In this document: positions 31,746-43,891 of the stretch, in pieces | Layout: each line of letters starts with the position of its first letter | How positions within the stretch are numbered: the first letter of the stretch is position 1 | Assembly (NCBI GenBank): GCA_018287875.1 | Contig: JAGVVL010000001.1 | Location: forward strand, 8,556,001-8,620,000 | Direction of reading: 5' to 3' | From: Nigrospora sphaerica | Lineage: Eukaryota > Ascomycota > Sordariomycetes > Amphisphaeriales > Apiosporaceae | DNA length: 64,000 bases | The notes under the pieces: model-generated | Databases searched by the model: none | What the model saw: only the letters and a program-made list of their open reading frames with translations | What the model was told of the DNA's origin: nothing | Program-made: the position numbers and the translations under genes

Positions 31746-32389
31746 GTGGCGACATTGGTTTCTCGGCCCGCGAGGGGGGCGGTGTTGAAAAAGGGAGTAG
31801 GTAAGGGGAGGATGAGAGGTGGGAAAGAGGTACGAGGGGCCTGGAGCCTCGCCTACGAATGCACAGAAAGAGACTAAAAGGCACAAGGGAAAAGAGAGGC
31901 TTGGTGAATAGTCAAGGCCAGTTTATCATGGCGGGTGGTAAAATATATACTATGAAGAAGAAAATATGCGACAAAGGGGAATGGGATTCGGAGCCACTCA
32001 GTATGGGTGTGTGTGTGTGGTTGTGTAACCGCATCATCATCATCACCGCCCTCCTTCCCCTTCGCAGTCAGGTCGTAATGTCGTCATGTGGGGGGGCGAT
32101 CGCGCCTCTCCCCCATTCGTAAAGATATCGACAAAAGGGAAAACACCAACGTATGTACAAGGCCCCCCGTCGTTTCTGCCATGTCTAGTCGCCCCGCAGC
32201 CTTTCTGCCCCTTTCCCCGGTCCCAGGGTGGTGCTGTCCTTCCCGCGTCTGGTGCACGTGTCTAAGGCGTCGTCGTGCGCCATGGGTGTATTCCCTTCCC
32301 TTCCCTCGGGTTCCTTTTTTTGTGGTATCATATAACTCCTTCAAAATCAATCAGTCCTGCCCTTTCCCCCTCCCCGGGCGGCGACACCG

Positions 32390-34741
32390 TCAGCGCGGGC
32401 TGAACAAGATGGGGACGTCCATGCTCTGGTGGTCGAGCGTGTGGTCGCGGGTGTTGTTGTTGTGGGTATCCTTGTGACCGCGGCTCTTGAAGAGGCCCTC
32501 ACGGAGACGCATGCTCATGTTCATGGCCGGCAGCATGTTCTCCCTCTTGGGACCCGTGGGCCGCTTCGAGCTGCTGCTGTGGAAGCGCTCCGACATCTTG
32601 GTCAGCACCGCCTCCTTCGCCTTCTTGAGGGCCGACGACTGCAGCGTCGAGTTCTCGGCCAGGATGCGCTGTGCTTCCTCGGCCTCGATGTCGCGCTGGA
32701 CGGCCGAGATCTCGCCGCACAGGTCTGTCGTCGGGTCGTACACCGACGGCTGCAGAAGCACTGGCATCGACGGCTTCGTGTCCATGATGGGCGACGACAC
32801 GGTCATGGGCGGCGACCGCTGCTCGTAGTTGGACGACGTCCGCGTCATTGGCGTGGGCGGCGGGAAGTAGTCCTCGTACAGGGACTGGCCGTCCTCCACG
32901 GGCGAGTCGTAGGGCGAGTGGCTCAGCCCGGGCGTGGGCGTCACCTCACCGAAGAGCAGCTGGCTGCTCGCCTGCGAGCGGATGCTGGCCACCTCGCCAA
33001 AGAGCCGTTGGCTGCTCGCTTGCGAGCGGATGCTGTCCTTCTCGCCAAAGAGCTGCGACCGCGAGCGGTAGTGCTGCGGCTGCGGCGGCGCCCGCGGGGG
33101 CGTGGAGGGCTCGAGATCCGAGTACTGGCGCCGGAGGCTCTGCTGGGACTGCTGTCCCTTCTGCACCTTGGGCGGCTGCTTGAGGCTGTCCTGGGACTTC
33201 TGGAGGCGGTTCCGGGGCGCGGCATCGGGCTCGCCGCGCGCCTCACGGTCGTGGCTCTCCTTTCTCCGGCGCCGCCGCTTGGTGATGCGCCGCTTCTTGA
33301 ACTTGGCCGAGAAGTTCATGCTGGCCTGCCGGGCGGCCTCGAGGTCCGAGTCGAGCTCGGGCAGCTCGTCCTCCTGGCCTTCCTCTTCGTAGCCGTACGT
33401 GTCGGCGAAGCCATCGTCGTCGGCGTCGCCGCTGTGCAGGTCGACCTCCAGCAGTTCCTGGGAGGCGGCGGCCACGGCGGCCGATTCGGCGTCCCAGTCC
33501 TCGCGAATCTCGACGGGGGGCATCAGTGGGATGGTGCCAATCTCCGCGATGGACCCGGTGGAGTGGCGGGCCCAGTGGTCGCTCTTGGTGCTTCGGCCCG
33601 TGTTGTCCAGCAGGGGCGCCAGGGCTTCATCCCAGCTGCCGTTGTTGATGAGAACGACGTTGTCGAAGTCGTACTCGCGCACGCAGTGCTGGTTCCGGCT
33701 GACCAGCTCGGACACCTGCGGCGCGTTCATGGTGGCATTCCGGATGGTCATGTAGCGCAGGTTGGAGAAGACGACGGGCCGGCGCGAGGGCACGGGCGGC
33801 AGCGGCGACATGGGCGAGGTGACCTCGTTGAACAGCTTCTGCGTGTTGCGGGGCGGCGCGAACAGGGGATCCGCCGCCAAGGCTACGGGGCAGGGGCCCT
33901 TGCGGCCGAGCCAAGTAAAGGTCAACTTCTCGAGGCCGTCGGCAAAGGTCCGAATGAAGTCGTCCATCATCTTCAGGTGGTCGAGGCCGGGCGACGGGCC
34001 GTAAAAGTCCCACGCCTCGACCGACATGCTGAGCTTGCGAATCTGCCGCCAGCGGCGGCCGGCGGACGGGGTGCAGCCGAAGCCGGGCACGTGGCGCAGG
34101 TAGATGATGGCGGACGGGTGCACCGACGAGAGCGACAGCTTGGTAAGCTTGGTCAGCGGCGCCCGCTCCAGCGAGATGCGCAGGCTGATGAGGGCATAGT
34201 CGACAATGTCCCGCCGGTACCGCTCGTTGGCGTTTTGGCCGGGCGTCTTGACAGTCAGGTGGCGCAAGTTGGGCACGTGCTTCATGGCGTTGATGAACGA
34301 AGGCACGTTGGAGGCGGCGTGGAACAGCGGGGGGTACTGCTCCGTAAGGATCTCGCCGAGCCCCGTGTTGCCGAACTTGGGCCGGGCCAGCACCGACGCC
34401 ATCGACGTGTGCGGCGTGTACAGGAAGCTGATCTCGCGCCCCGTCTCGGGATGGATGAGCGGCGGCAGGAAGGTGGCGTCCGAATGAGGGAAATGAAAGA
34501 TCAGGTGCTCGATGTGGTGACCGATGCGCGACAGCGCCTGGACGCGCGTCTGCTTGGTGAAGGTGTTGGCCGTGAAGGTCAGGTTGGTGCGGAGGAAGAG
34601 GCGCTTGGTTACGAGGTTGCAACAGGCCGAGTTGGCCAGCCGGACATTGCAGACATCATCTTTGGTGAGATGATCGAAGAGTTGCTCGAGGATGGCTTCG
34701 TTTTGCCACAGGCGGTAGAATCCTTGTCGTCCAGTCGCCAT
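32390..34741 (-). CDS. F-box-like domain protein
   Basis: A single minus-strand exon of 783 aa starts MATGRQGFYRLWQNEAILEQ. Residues about 15-60 (ILEQLFDHLTKDDVCNVRL, then LANSACCNLVTKRLF) match an F-box helix pattern. A long region with leucine-rich-like spacing follows (HVPNLRHLTVKTPG, LTKLTKLSLSSVH, FSNLRYMTIRNATM), suggesting a substrate-binding repeat fold. The C-terminal half is disordered: acidic (EEEGQEDELPELDSD), then basic (KKRRITKRRRRR, a likely nuclear signal), then Ser/Gln-rich with two similar copies of the motif RSQASSQ(R/L)LFGEV. F-box proteins recruit substrates to SCF ubiquitin ligases; the substrate is unknown. A plus-strand ORF of similar length is an antisense shadow. Confidence 0.75.
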   Translation of the reverse strand: MATGRQGFYRLWQNEAILEQLFDHLTKDDVCNVRLANSACCNLVTKRLFLRTNLTFTANTFTKQTRVQALSRIGHHIEHLIFHFPHSDATFLPPLIHPETGREISFLYTPHTSMASVLARPKFGNTGLGEILTEQYPPLFHAASNVPSFINAMKHVPNLRHLTVKTPGQNANERYRRDIVDYALISLRISLERAPLTKLTKLSLSSVHPSAIIYLRHVPGFGCTPSAGRRWRQIRKLSMSVEAWDFYGPSPGLDHLKMMDDFIRTFADGLEKLTFTWLGRKGPCPVALAADPLFAPPRNTQKLFNEVTSPMSPLPPVPSRRPVVFSNLRYMTIRNATMNAPQVSELVSRNQHCVREYDFDNVVLINNGSWDEALAPLLDNTGRSTKSDHWARHSTGSIAEIGTIPLMPPVEIREDWDAESAAVAAASQELLEVDLHSGDADDDGFADTYGYEEEGQEDELPELDSDLEAARQASMNFSAKFKKRRITKRRRRRKESHDREARGEPDAAPRNRLQKSQDSLKQPPKVQKGQQSQQSLRRQYSDLEPSTPPRAPPQPQHYRSRSQLFGEKDSIRSQASSQRLFGEVASIRSQASSQLLFGEVTPTPGLSHSPYDSPVEDGQSLYEDYFPPPTPMTRTSSNYEQRSPPMTVSSPIMDTKPSMPVLLQPSVYDPTTDLCGEISAVQRDIEAEEAQRILAENSTLQSSALKKAKEAVLTKMSERFHSSSSKRPTGPKRENMLPAMNMSMRLREGLFKSRGHKDTHNNNTRDHTLDHQSMDVPILFSPR

Positions 34742-37700
34742 AGCTTTCGCATGCCGTCCCGACGGACGATGGACGGGGAGAAGGAGTGAAGGGGAGCCAG
34801 GTCAACTTTCTGGGTTGTAGGGGCGTGGTAGGTATAAGTGTGTGTGTATGTGTGTGTGGATGTGTATAATAGAAGGGTGAGAGAGCAGAGGGGAGTCGTA
34901 TAGTCTCAACAGTCTCGCGACTGTCAAGTATACGACTGATGTGAACCCCGTTTCTTGCTCCGGACAGTAGGGCTGCGGCGGGTGCTTATGTGCCTGAAGT
35001 CGGGGTTCATGCGGGACTTGCAGTAGAGCGGCCCCCGGACGGCCGAACGGACTACAAGATGGCTTGAGTCACGCCTCGGCAGCGGACGATTGTGGACGGC
35101 TGTGGGCTGCGATTGCGGTCGATGCCAAAAAAAGATCGGGGGACGAGGACCAGGAGAGCGGTGAGGCGGCCAGGAGGCCACATTCGGGGCTTTGTTATAC
35201 CCTATACCCACCGCGTCGCCCTCGTGCCCCTCGTGCCCCTCGTTCCCCCCCTCGCCTCGGGCGTGCTCCCGCGTCCCGCAGCATAGTAGCCGTGGATCGC
35301 CATCGAGCCCTCAGAAGCGGGCTCGACGGAGGACTTGGTTGGCAAGTCGTGCCCCATTGGCAAGTCGACGCTAGGCCCTATCCCTCCAGGGCCGTCGACA
35401 CTGGACGACGAAGGGCGGACGCGCCGGGCTAGACTGGACCGACGGAACGCGACGGGCGCGCTGACTGGCCGCTCCCGCGCTGGTATGCAGGACACTTATG
35501 CAGGTGTCGGTACCCGTCTCGTGGTCGTCCTCTCTCAGCCAGTCGATGGGGGCGGCGAGGCACATAAGGGGACGAGAAGAGACGCCGTCGGCAGACGAGG
35601 TGCGGGGTCGGCGCAATCTGCTCGCCAATGAGGAGACGGCGGTCAAAAGCGATGGGCTGGCGCGGCCGTTGGGCCACGCAGAGGGCGATCCTCTCGCGTC
35701 TATTTCGTGTCGCCCGGGCGCGTCTGTCGGGCCGGCACATTGGCTGCCGGTATATAAGAGAGGCGCCCCCCGGCCAGCTCGCACGCTGCCAAAACGAGGC
35801 GGCCACAGCGACGGCGGCGGCGACGGCGACGACATGGAGGAGCGGCCGAGTCTGGTCTGCGTGAGGCGGCCACTCACTCTGTAGTAGGTCTAACTGGTGC
35901 CCTACTCACCACCCAGCCGCAGTAGCTGACTGGCTGGCTGTTGGGCTCTGGGTACCTACTGCAGTCCAGACCCATCCACCTACCCACCGTACCTGCTCAA
36001 TGGATGTACCGTACCCGCACAGCGCGCACTGAGGTACACCTGGTATCCCAAGCGAGCCACGCGCCATCTTTCGTCCGAGGAGTGGCAGGCCCGGCAGGTG
36101 CAGATCTGCCCGGCAAGCCTAACCTCACGCGCCTGATAACAGAAACCATTGTGAAGTATGTACTCTTCCACTCTTTTTGCTGCATTCGGTACATGAGACC
36201 ATGAACAAGTCTGCTCTCAGCTCGGCAGTCGAGCGGCACCTGGCTTGTCCCGATTTGCGCCGCTCCTGGGGTATGGGCGATTTGTTTCGAAACATTTCGA
36301 GAAGCTCGTCTGCATTTCGCGCTGGGGGCCTGCGGAGATCCAATCATTTGTGACCAAGGCAGGGGTCATTCGTGCGTGCAGCTCGATTGGGAAAGTAAGG
36401 TCTTTGCGGTGCACCATACCGCCTTATCGGCATTCAAGCAAGCCTCTGGCCCGCCGGCCATAGTCCGCCCGTCACCACTCTTCTTCTCTACCCCTCTTCT
36501 ACACCCCTCTCCTCCACAGCCACCCCCCGTGGCTCGCTTGCTCGCTTTGTTGGGTGGCATGCCATGATTGGCAAAGTATCATGTACAGACCTATGGGGTC
36601 TTGGGGAGGTGGATTACGCGCAACGGGATTGACGAATCGAGGCACGGCCTCGAGCCAGCAATCACTCTGAGCCAGCCATTTGGCTGTACTCCATCACCGT
36701 GCCCTCCAGTGGACTATCGTGGCTCGACAGAACCGTCCGCACCAGTCCAAACCGGTCCAGACCAGTATTATATCCCTCATGGGGCGGTTTTCTCGTCAGC
36801 CAAGACCCCTTGTTGGCGTCCTTGCCGACGCTCGCTCTTCGGCTCTACTGACGGGCCTCCCTGCGTTGGCTCCGTCTAGCCGAGAAAGGTGCACGTGAGA
36901 AGAAGCCATCCAGCCGCAAACCCAGACGGGATTGCCAAGCCCTACACGTGGGTGGCCCTCGTTGGGGAGCATGTCAGGATGATCAGGGGCAGAGGGGGAC
37001 AATCCCGATGCAGGGTAGCGCGCCAGCGTGGGGAGTTTGCCGGCTTGTGGGAGCTATTACCGTCATTGTGCACTGGGTTTTGATGGCTCTGCCACGACGG
37101 CGGGATGGGCGCGGGGGCAGCAAGACCGGCTTCGTTGGCCGTTTGGACACATAGTCACCGTCATTTCGCTCCGCCTGCGGGCCCGTTACCCCTCTGTTCT
37201 GCCACGATGACGGCGCGGGGTAGCGGTTGGGCTCGTCGTCTGAAGCTGTCGCGGGCGGCAACCCCTCCTCAACCCCTCCAGCGACGTGACTCAGAAAGGG
37301 GCAGCACAGCGTTGCCGGATCGCCCCTCTTTGGTGTCTTATCCCTCCCGCGCGTACCTGCAGAGGGGCCGAGGGATCTTTCCGTTTCCAAGGTGCAAGAT
37401 AGAATCGTCTGGTCTTAATCGGACCCAAGCCCCGTAAAAGAAGGGCACTAGAAAGACCGCCATCCCCGCCGCGGCAGCCGTCTGTCCAATGTATGCGACG
37501 CAGCCCGGACGAGGGAGGGGCTTTTGACCGCCGGCCGCCAGCGCGAACCGTGATGATCGGAGGTCCCTGCTTCAAGGGATGGACAGGGCCCGTCAAGTGC
37601 CCTCCGTACTCGGCCTAGTTGGGCACCTGGGCTGCTATTCGTAAGGTGCCGCTGCGCCGTTGGACGATCCAACCGTCGCCCACCCCTCACGGTTGGCCCC

Positions 37701-40339
37701 CCCCCTCCTCCCTCCAACAGAACTTGGAAGTTTACTATAGGTCGCGGCTCGTATGTACGAGTAAGTGGTTTGTTCGCTGCGCCGCCGACGGGGTCAAGCG
37801 CCGGTCGCGCCCACGTCCCTTTCTCATACGTCCCAATGACCTCGCCGGTCCACGCGACCGAAGAACGGCCCACCGGGTGACTTCATAGGCGCTCCAGCAC
37901 GAGAGTCAAGACGCGAGCCGCGGGCAATAGTAACGGGGACCAATAAGCAGAAAAGCAGATGGGCCCGGCGGTGGGCCGAGGGGGTGGACAATGACAACGC
38001 CCCAGCAGCTCTACAAGAGCCACGCTGGAAGACTGTCCTTGGGGCGCTTTTTTGGTCTACCCCGTCGAGGGCAACCCGATGCACTGAGAGTGCCGACGTG
38101 TTGGTTTTTGTCCACTGGGCCCTAATCGGCGTTGGTAACACCGGAGGCCCAAAGTGATGGCGTTGCTGTTTGATGCATAGTCCAGAGTTTCGGTTGGCGT
38201 AAGCCCGGCTGTGGCAGCGGGATGAGATGGGCGACACCATGCGATCCCGTCGCCATTACGTTTGGTCAGTCGGTCCCGCACGCCGTCGGAAAGCTTGCCG
38301 GAAGAAATCCATAGATGGAACAGCAGTGGATGGTTGATACATAGCGGCTATCAGCCTCTACTCAGCCTCCTCCAGCTTTTAATTCCATACAACTACACCG
38401 TATGGTAGCCGTATGGTACATGACCTCACCTGAAGACCAGCTGGGAGCAGCAGGGCAACTCGAAGCGCCGAACCTGCCACAGCTGAAACCTTCGCCAAGC
38501 AACGTATGGCCTCTACCACCCTGGGCCGGATTTGCACAACCAACCGGCGTGAGCGCCATACACTTCATCCGCCCGGGACGCTTCATGCCTTGCTCGGGGC
38601 TGTGTCCGCCGTGCAACGTCCAAAGAGCTGTCCAACACCTATTTGCCGGGTCGATGTGACCCTACCAAACGCGAGGGGGGAGGGACGCCAGCCATATAGT
38701 CCCGGCCTTCCCGGCGCGCCGCCGGTTCGGTAGCGTCCACCTCGCGTTGCCACTCGGCAGGCCGGCAGCGCAGAAAATCCCTACTTGCGGTCGTCGGTGT
38801 TGGAAAGGAGTATTCCTTGCTGTCCCGAGCACGGGAGGCTTACGGTCTTGGTGCATCGGGCCACGGCGTGGCCAGACCTTGGGTAGACTCTCCATCGTCC
38901 GACGACGATCAGGAGCCACCAGAAACAAGCAAAAATGAAAAGGCCAGGGCTGATTTCTGCATGAAACCAGGCGGCCACGCCAGCGCGGGCCTTGCAAATA
39001 AATGCCCGAGTGGGCCGCCCCCGATCGACCCGTGATTCGCTCGCGCGATGGTACGCTACAGGACTTGGCCCGTAGAGCGAAAATGGCACCAGCCAAGGTC
39101 AAAACCGCCAGACGGCGCCCAGGTGTCTTGTCTTTCCCCAGCCTAGGGCTGTGCGGCTGCTCCACCTCGCAAAGCCGATCCGGCGCATGAATGATCTCCT
39201 CTTCTCTCCGCCACTCGTTTCTTATGCCTTGCGGACACCATCTCTGTCCAATCCGCGACCTGGCACGGCGAGCAGAGCTACACCGGGATGCAGCACAACG
39301 GTGACAGGTCATGGCCGGGCCACAGCTTATCTGCGGGGATGAGCGGCCGACGATGCAGGTTGCGTTCGCATCCTCAGCTCCAGCCAAAAGCACACACGGC
39401 GCGGCGGCTCACTTGGGGCCATGCACAGCTAGCCATGCATCCCGATTGCCAGCATGCCTCATCCCTGGCGGGCGCGGGTGCAATGTAGTCCCTGCTGCGT
39501 ACACCCAGCCGGCAACCCAAGTACGCAGGAAGGCGACGCGCGTGTGCGCAAGTGGCGGCCAGAAGGATAACGAGGATGGGATGCGCCCAGTCACTGTCAC
39601 TACTTGCCGCCGTCGGCGGCGATCGTCCGACGACTACCGAACCGGCCCCTGCTACGCACGCGCTTGGCTCCGCGTCGTCCGATAGCGAGGATGACAGCGA
39701 TCGAGCGCACGCCCGGTGGCCGAGAGAGTCTTGGGCTCCGCGCGCGGGGGCCAGCGCCGGCCTTGCTGCCTCGTACGGGCTTGCAGCGAAATGAGCAAGC
39801 CCTCCATCCTGGCCGGTGCTCTGCGTGTCGACATGTCGTTTCAATGAAGGGGCCAATATCCCGGAGGGATACGGGGTGGCATTGTTACGTCGGCGGCCCT
39901 TATTGGCCCTGGCGGACCGATGCCTAGGGGCGTTAGGGGGGCCCCGGCCAACATGATGCTCGTTAGCCGGGCCCCCCTGTGACCGTTCCACGTCCGCCCA
40001 TCGCCTAGCACGCCATGCTCAATCTACGGATGCATGGCCCAACGTCTCAGATCCCGACACCAGCCAAGGCCCGGCCGGGGCACACGCAGATATGCAGAAC
40101 GTGCTCACCTCGGCCCTGCCCGTACAAGATGGTCTACGTGCCACCCGCGACTGTCGCCGTCTTGCGACCTGGTTCCTCTTTTGGCTCTCCGTCCTCCCCG
40201 TCCGGACGTTTCTACGGCAGGTTCACCGCACCACACTCGTTGATTTTCTTCTCTTCTTGCGGTCTACCCTGGGTGCCTGCGCCCGGCCATCCATGTCTTC
40301 GCCAGCCCTCGCGCCGATTCACACACCCGCCTCCCCAAC
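34742..40339. other. Long gene-poor spacer
   Basis: This is the widest gap in the window (5.6 kb). A (GT)n-type microsatellite (TGTGTGTGTATGTGTGTGTGG) lies at about 34838-34866, just upstream of the F-box gene start. A TATATAAGAG box at about 35751 is followed by no recognisable coding sequence. The remainder is mid- to high-GC sequence full of short ORFs on both strands with no conserved motif, transposon end or tRNA that I can see. Confidence 0.4.
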
Positions 40340-42921
40340 ATGGAGATGGTAGAACCCCCTCCCAGTCGCGGCAACGCCCGACACAGCTGGGGCTCCAGCA
40401 AGATGCTGCAGAATGCCGAGACCGCCCCCCTGGAAAGGTAAGCCCCGGCCCTGTCGGCACGCACACACGGCCGTGGCCCCGGTAACTGACGGCCGCTCAG
40501 CATCAACGAAGGAGCCCGCATGGACTCGTCGGGCCCCGGCGCCCACAAGCAAGTCCGGAAGATGGCGTCGAAGCAGTCGCTGGCCTGGCCCTTCCACCGA
40601 CGCATGGCCTCGGAGGCGCCCTCGAGCATCATGACTAACATCCGCCCCTCCTCGTCGGGCTGGAACTCGCATTTTCGCCGGCCCTCGTCGGGCTGGAACA
40701 ACTTTAAGTCATTCTTTAACCCCAAGATCGAAAGCGACGACGACACGGCCAGCGTGACGAGCCGGCCGCTGGTCCCCGACTACGTCGTCCACTTCATGCG
40801 CGGCGAGACGCCCGAGTCGCTGGCGCGGAAACGGGACGCGCAGCAGTGGGGACAGCGCGGCGTCACCATGGTCACACCGCAGGAGGAGCGGCACATGTCG
40901 TGCCAGATCGAACTGGAGGACCCCTGGGCCTCCCTGACCCAACTCAACATCGACGGTGTGCCGTACGCGAACGAGGGGCAGCAGCAAGGGCTGGCGCGGT
41001 ATCAGGTCGGCTGGAAAGGCGGCGCCGCCGTCAACTCACTGTTGACTTTCCTGATGCTGCTGGTGGCCGTCGTTTGCCTCATTGTCGTCATCACCCGCAC
41101 CGTCGTCACCGGCGAGGCCGTCGTCTTCGCCGGCCCCTGCGACCAGGCCAACGCCATCAACACGGGCCTGCACGCCGTCATCAGCGTCTTCACCGTCGTG
41201 CTGCTGGCGAGCAGCAACTACATCTTCCAGGTGCTCTCGAGCCCCACGCGGATCGAGGTGGCCAAGGCGCACACCGAGAAGAAGTGGCTCGATATCGGCG
41301 TGCCGTCGATCCGGAACCTCCCCCACATCTCGGGTCTCCGCACGGCCTTGGCCGTGTTGGCCCTCCTCATGGCCATCGCTACGCAAATAATGTGAGTGCC
41401 GATGCCCGCCTCCGAGAGAGGCAGGGAGCACGCGCGCGCTAACGAGGACACAGATATAATGGCATAATATTTACTTCCAGTACCGGCTTCAACACCGACG
41501 TCGTCTTTGTCAGCAGCGGCTTCGTCGACGGCGCCCCCTTTAGTAACGCCTCCGAGACCAACGTCGGCGGCCTCGCCCGCGTCGAAATCTTGGCCCTCCA
41601 GGAGGCCGCCAGCCAGGGCGAGTTGACCAACCTGACGACGGACGAATGCCGCCGCCAGTTCGGCGGGCTCTTCGACGCGACCTATGACGCCGTGGTGCTG
41701 GTGACGGACATGCAGTCGGCCAGCTCCGTGGTGCAGACGGGGACCCTACGCAGCCGCTTCGATTACTACAGCGCCATGGAGACGGTGACCACGGTCGCCC
41801 TCGACAGCCCCGCGGTCCGGTACTGCCTGGCCCGCGCGGGACCGCAGCAGACGTGCCGTCTCGTCGTCAGCAGCTACCTGCTGGGCACCGTCGCCCTGCT
41901 CAACCTGGCCGTGCTCACCATCATCGTCACCGCCCTTGCATGGCGGCGCTTCATGCCGCTCGTGACCCTTGGCGACGCCATCCGCTCCTTCATGCGGAAC
42001 CCGGACCCGACGACGGCCACGAGCTGTTTTCTCGACAAGAACGACGTCAAGCAGGGCCGCTGGGGGGACAACGAGGCCAAGTACTATACGCCCGCCGACC
42101 ACTACTGGATCTTTACGCCCTCGGCCCTGCGGTGGGCGTTTACGATCGCCTGCTGGCTGGCCTTGGCCGTGCCGACGGCCGCTGCCCTGGCCTTGCTCAC
42201 GACGCGCGATCGAGCGGCCGGTCTCTCGCCCCTGGGCACACCGACGCCCTACGCGACGTTCATATTGCCCCTGTCGTCGACCAACTCGGGCATCGCCGTC
42301 ATCGCCGCCCTCCCGCAGCTGCTCGTTGCCGTTCTGTACCTCGCCGTCAACTCGCTGCTGACGGCGTACTGGCTCTCGCACGAGAGCACCGCCTTCGCCG
42401 TCGAGCACCGCGTTCTGCGCGTCTCGTCGGACGCCGTGGGCGAACAGACGACGTCGCTCTTCCTGACGCTGCCGCGGCCCGTCTCGTGGGCGCTCCTGAC
42501 GTGGTTCGCGGCCGTGGGCTTCCTCGTCTCGCAGGCCGTCTTCCCGGCCCACTTCGACATGGTGTCGCCCGTGGCGCCCTCGGCCTTCGACGCCGTCGCC
42601 TTCTCGACGACGGCGCTCCTCGCGCTGCTCGTCCTCCTCGTCGGCCTCGCCGCCGCCGTCGTCGGCCTCGGCCTCCGCCGCGCCCCCGCCGCCGTCTACC
42701 ACGCCCGCCGCCGCGTCGGCAACCCCCTCGCCCTGCGCGGCGGCAGCTGCTCCGCCGCCCTCAGCGCAAAGTGCCACTCCGCCCCCGGCGAGGCCGACAA
42801 GCCCTGGCGCCTCCCCGTCGCCTACGGCGTCGTCAACGAGGCCCAGGGCATGTCCATCGGCCACTGCGCCTTCAGCTCCCTCGGCATCGGCAACATCGAC
42901 CCCTCCACGCCCTACGGCTGA
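40340..42921 (+). CDS. DUF6536 multi-pass membrane protein
   Basis: Three exons, 40340-40437, 40501-41391 and 41454-42921 (introns of 63 and 62 bp), give 818 aa. A charged cytosolic N-terminus (about 190 aa) contains two near-identical copies of RPSSSGWN. Then GWKGGAAVNSLLTFLMLL begins the DUF6536 domain. Next are SSNYIFQVLSSPTRIEVAKA, WLDIGVPSIRNL and a membrane segment. The second splice joins ATQII to YNGIIFTSS, as in relatives. Further transmembrane segments are in LLGTVALLNLAVLTIIVTAL, ALRWAFTIACWLALAVP, the PVSWALLTWF region and the Ala/Leu/Val-rich segment near the end. The conserved C-terminal text AYGVVNEAQGMSIGHCAFSS is present. The function of this fungal family is not established. 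An alternative start lies 6 bp downstream. Confidence 0.85.
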
Positions 42922-43891
42922 TCCTCCTACCTACCTACCCTCCTTACCTATCTCCTTAGCGTCACGCCTCTTTTTCTCTCCTCTTGTTTGCCTTTGCCGT
43001 GGTGCGCGGTTTCTGGGATGCATGGCTGGTCTTTTATACCCCTAAACGAACTTGATTTCGAAGCTCTCTTCGGCGTACAACGGCGTTTTTATTTCGCAGG
43101 GGTTTTTTTTTTCCCTTCTGCCTCCTTTTCTCTCCTTTTATCCGCCCGCCGCTCCTCTCCTCCAAAATTAAAACCAAAAAGACGCCGGGGGTGCCAAGGC
43201 GTCCGGATAGAAGGCAAGAGAGGTGGAGAGAAAAAGGACAGAAACAGAGGACACCGAAGTGGCTCCGCTGGCTGGTGAACCAGCGACCAAAAAAGAAATC
43301 GGCAGGGCAGAGTTTCCCCCGTGGGCGCGCGTGCGTCTGTGGACTCGCCGCCCTTCCTTCTCCGACACCAGTTGATCCTGGTGTGCAGAAAAGCGACAAC
43401 AGTGAAAACGAGCAGATGGACATTTGGCCCGGATCTTCGTATCGGAATCGTGTAGCCGTAGACCAAGAATCAATGGATCAGTTTACGGTCAGCAGCACTG
43501 TGCTCTCTCTTTCCCGAGCCCCAATGTAGTGGCGCCCTGCTGATAGTCACATGTGCATGAATACAGTGCGTTGGTTGGTAATTATTGGTATTGTTGTGAC
43601 TGTCAGACAGGCTATGCTCCTATCCGATATTCTCAGGGAACGTAGCCCTGGCAATGTATGTCACGGAGCTGCTGCGAGCGGTATGGTGTCGCTCCGGGTC
43701 CAGCCCCATTCTCTCCGGCTCGTCATTCGTACAGCCACCGATCTCAACCGGTGCTCACCTCGGGGTAGTCATAGTACAAATAATAAAACGCGTTCGGCCG
43801 AGGACGCGTCTTCTCGTGAGGGCTTGCGTGCGCTGTAGTATACAAGCAAGATCCGTCTCGTCCTCCCCCTTCTATACTACAAGGCTCCGCC
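42922..43891. other. Intergenic spacer between convergent genes
   Basis: It starts with CCTACCTACCTACCC just after the DUF6536 stop and continues pyrimidine-rich to about 43160 (TTTTTTTTTCCC near 43103). It then carries the 3' side of the LRR gene. No gene is recognised. Confidence 0.45.

Larger units (their letters stand above)
28638..32389. other. Long gene-poor spacer
   Basis: The stretch upstream of DOT1 (28638-28900) is purine-rich on the plus strand and is probably promoter and leader. From 28900 to 30500 nothing is recognised. At 30540-31745 there is Ser/Thr/Pro-biased coding-like text (listed separately). The 32020-32050 area has GTGTGTGTGTGG and a (CAT)n run. The last part probably holds the 3' UTR of the F-box gene. 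Confidence 0.4.

Noticed and set aside
32429..34789. 786-aa plus-strand ORF opposite the F-box gene
   Set aside because: It is rich in Arg/Gly/Val/His, has no recognisable domain and mirrors a minus-strand gene with clear motifs; an antisense shadow of GC-rich codons.
41746..42864. 372-aa minus-strand ORF opposite the DUF6536 gene
   Set aside because: Low-complexity Arg/Gly/Glu text with no family signal; the plus strand has conserved membrane segments and splice sites.
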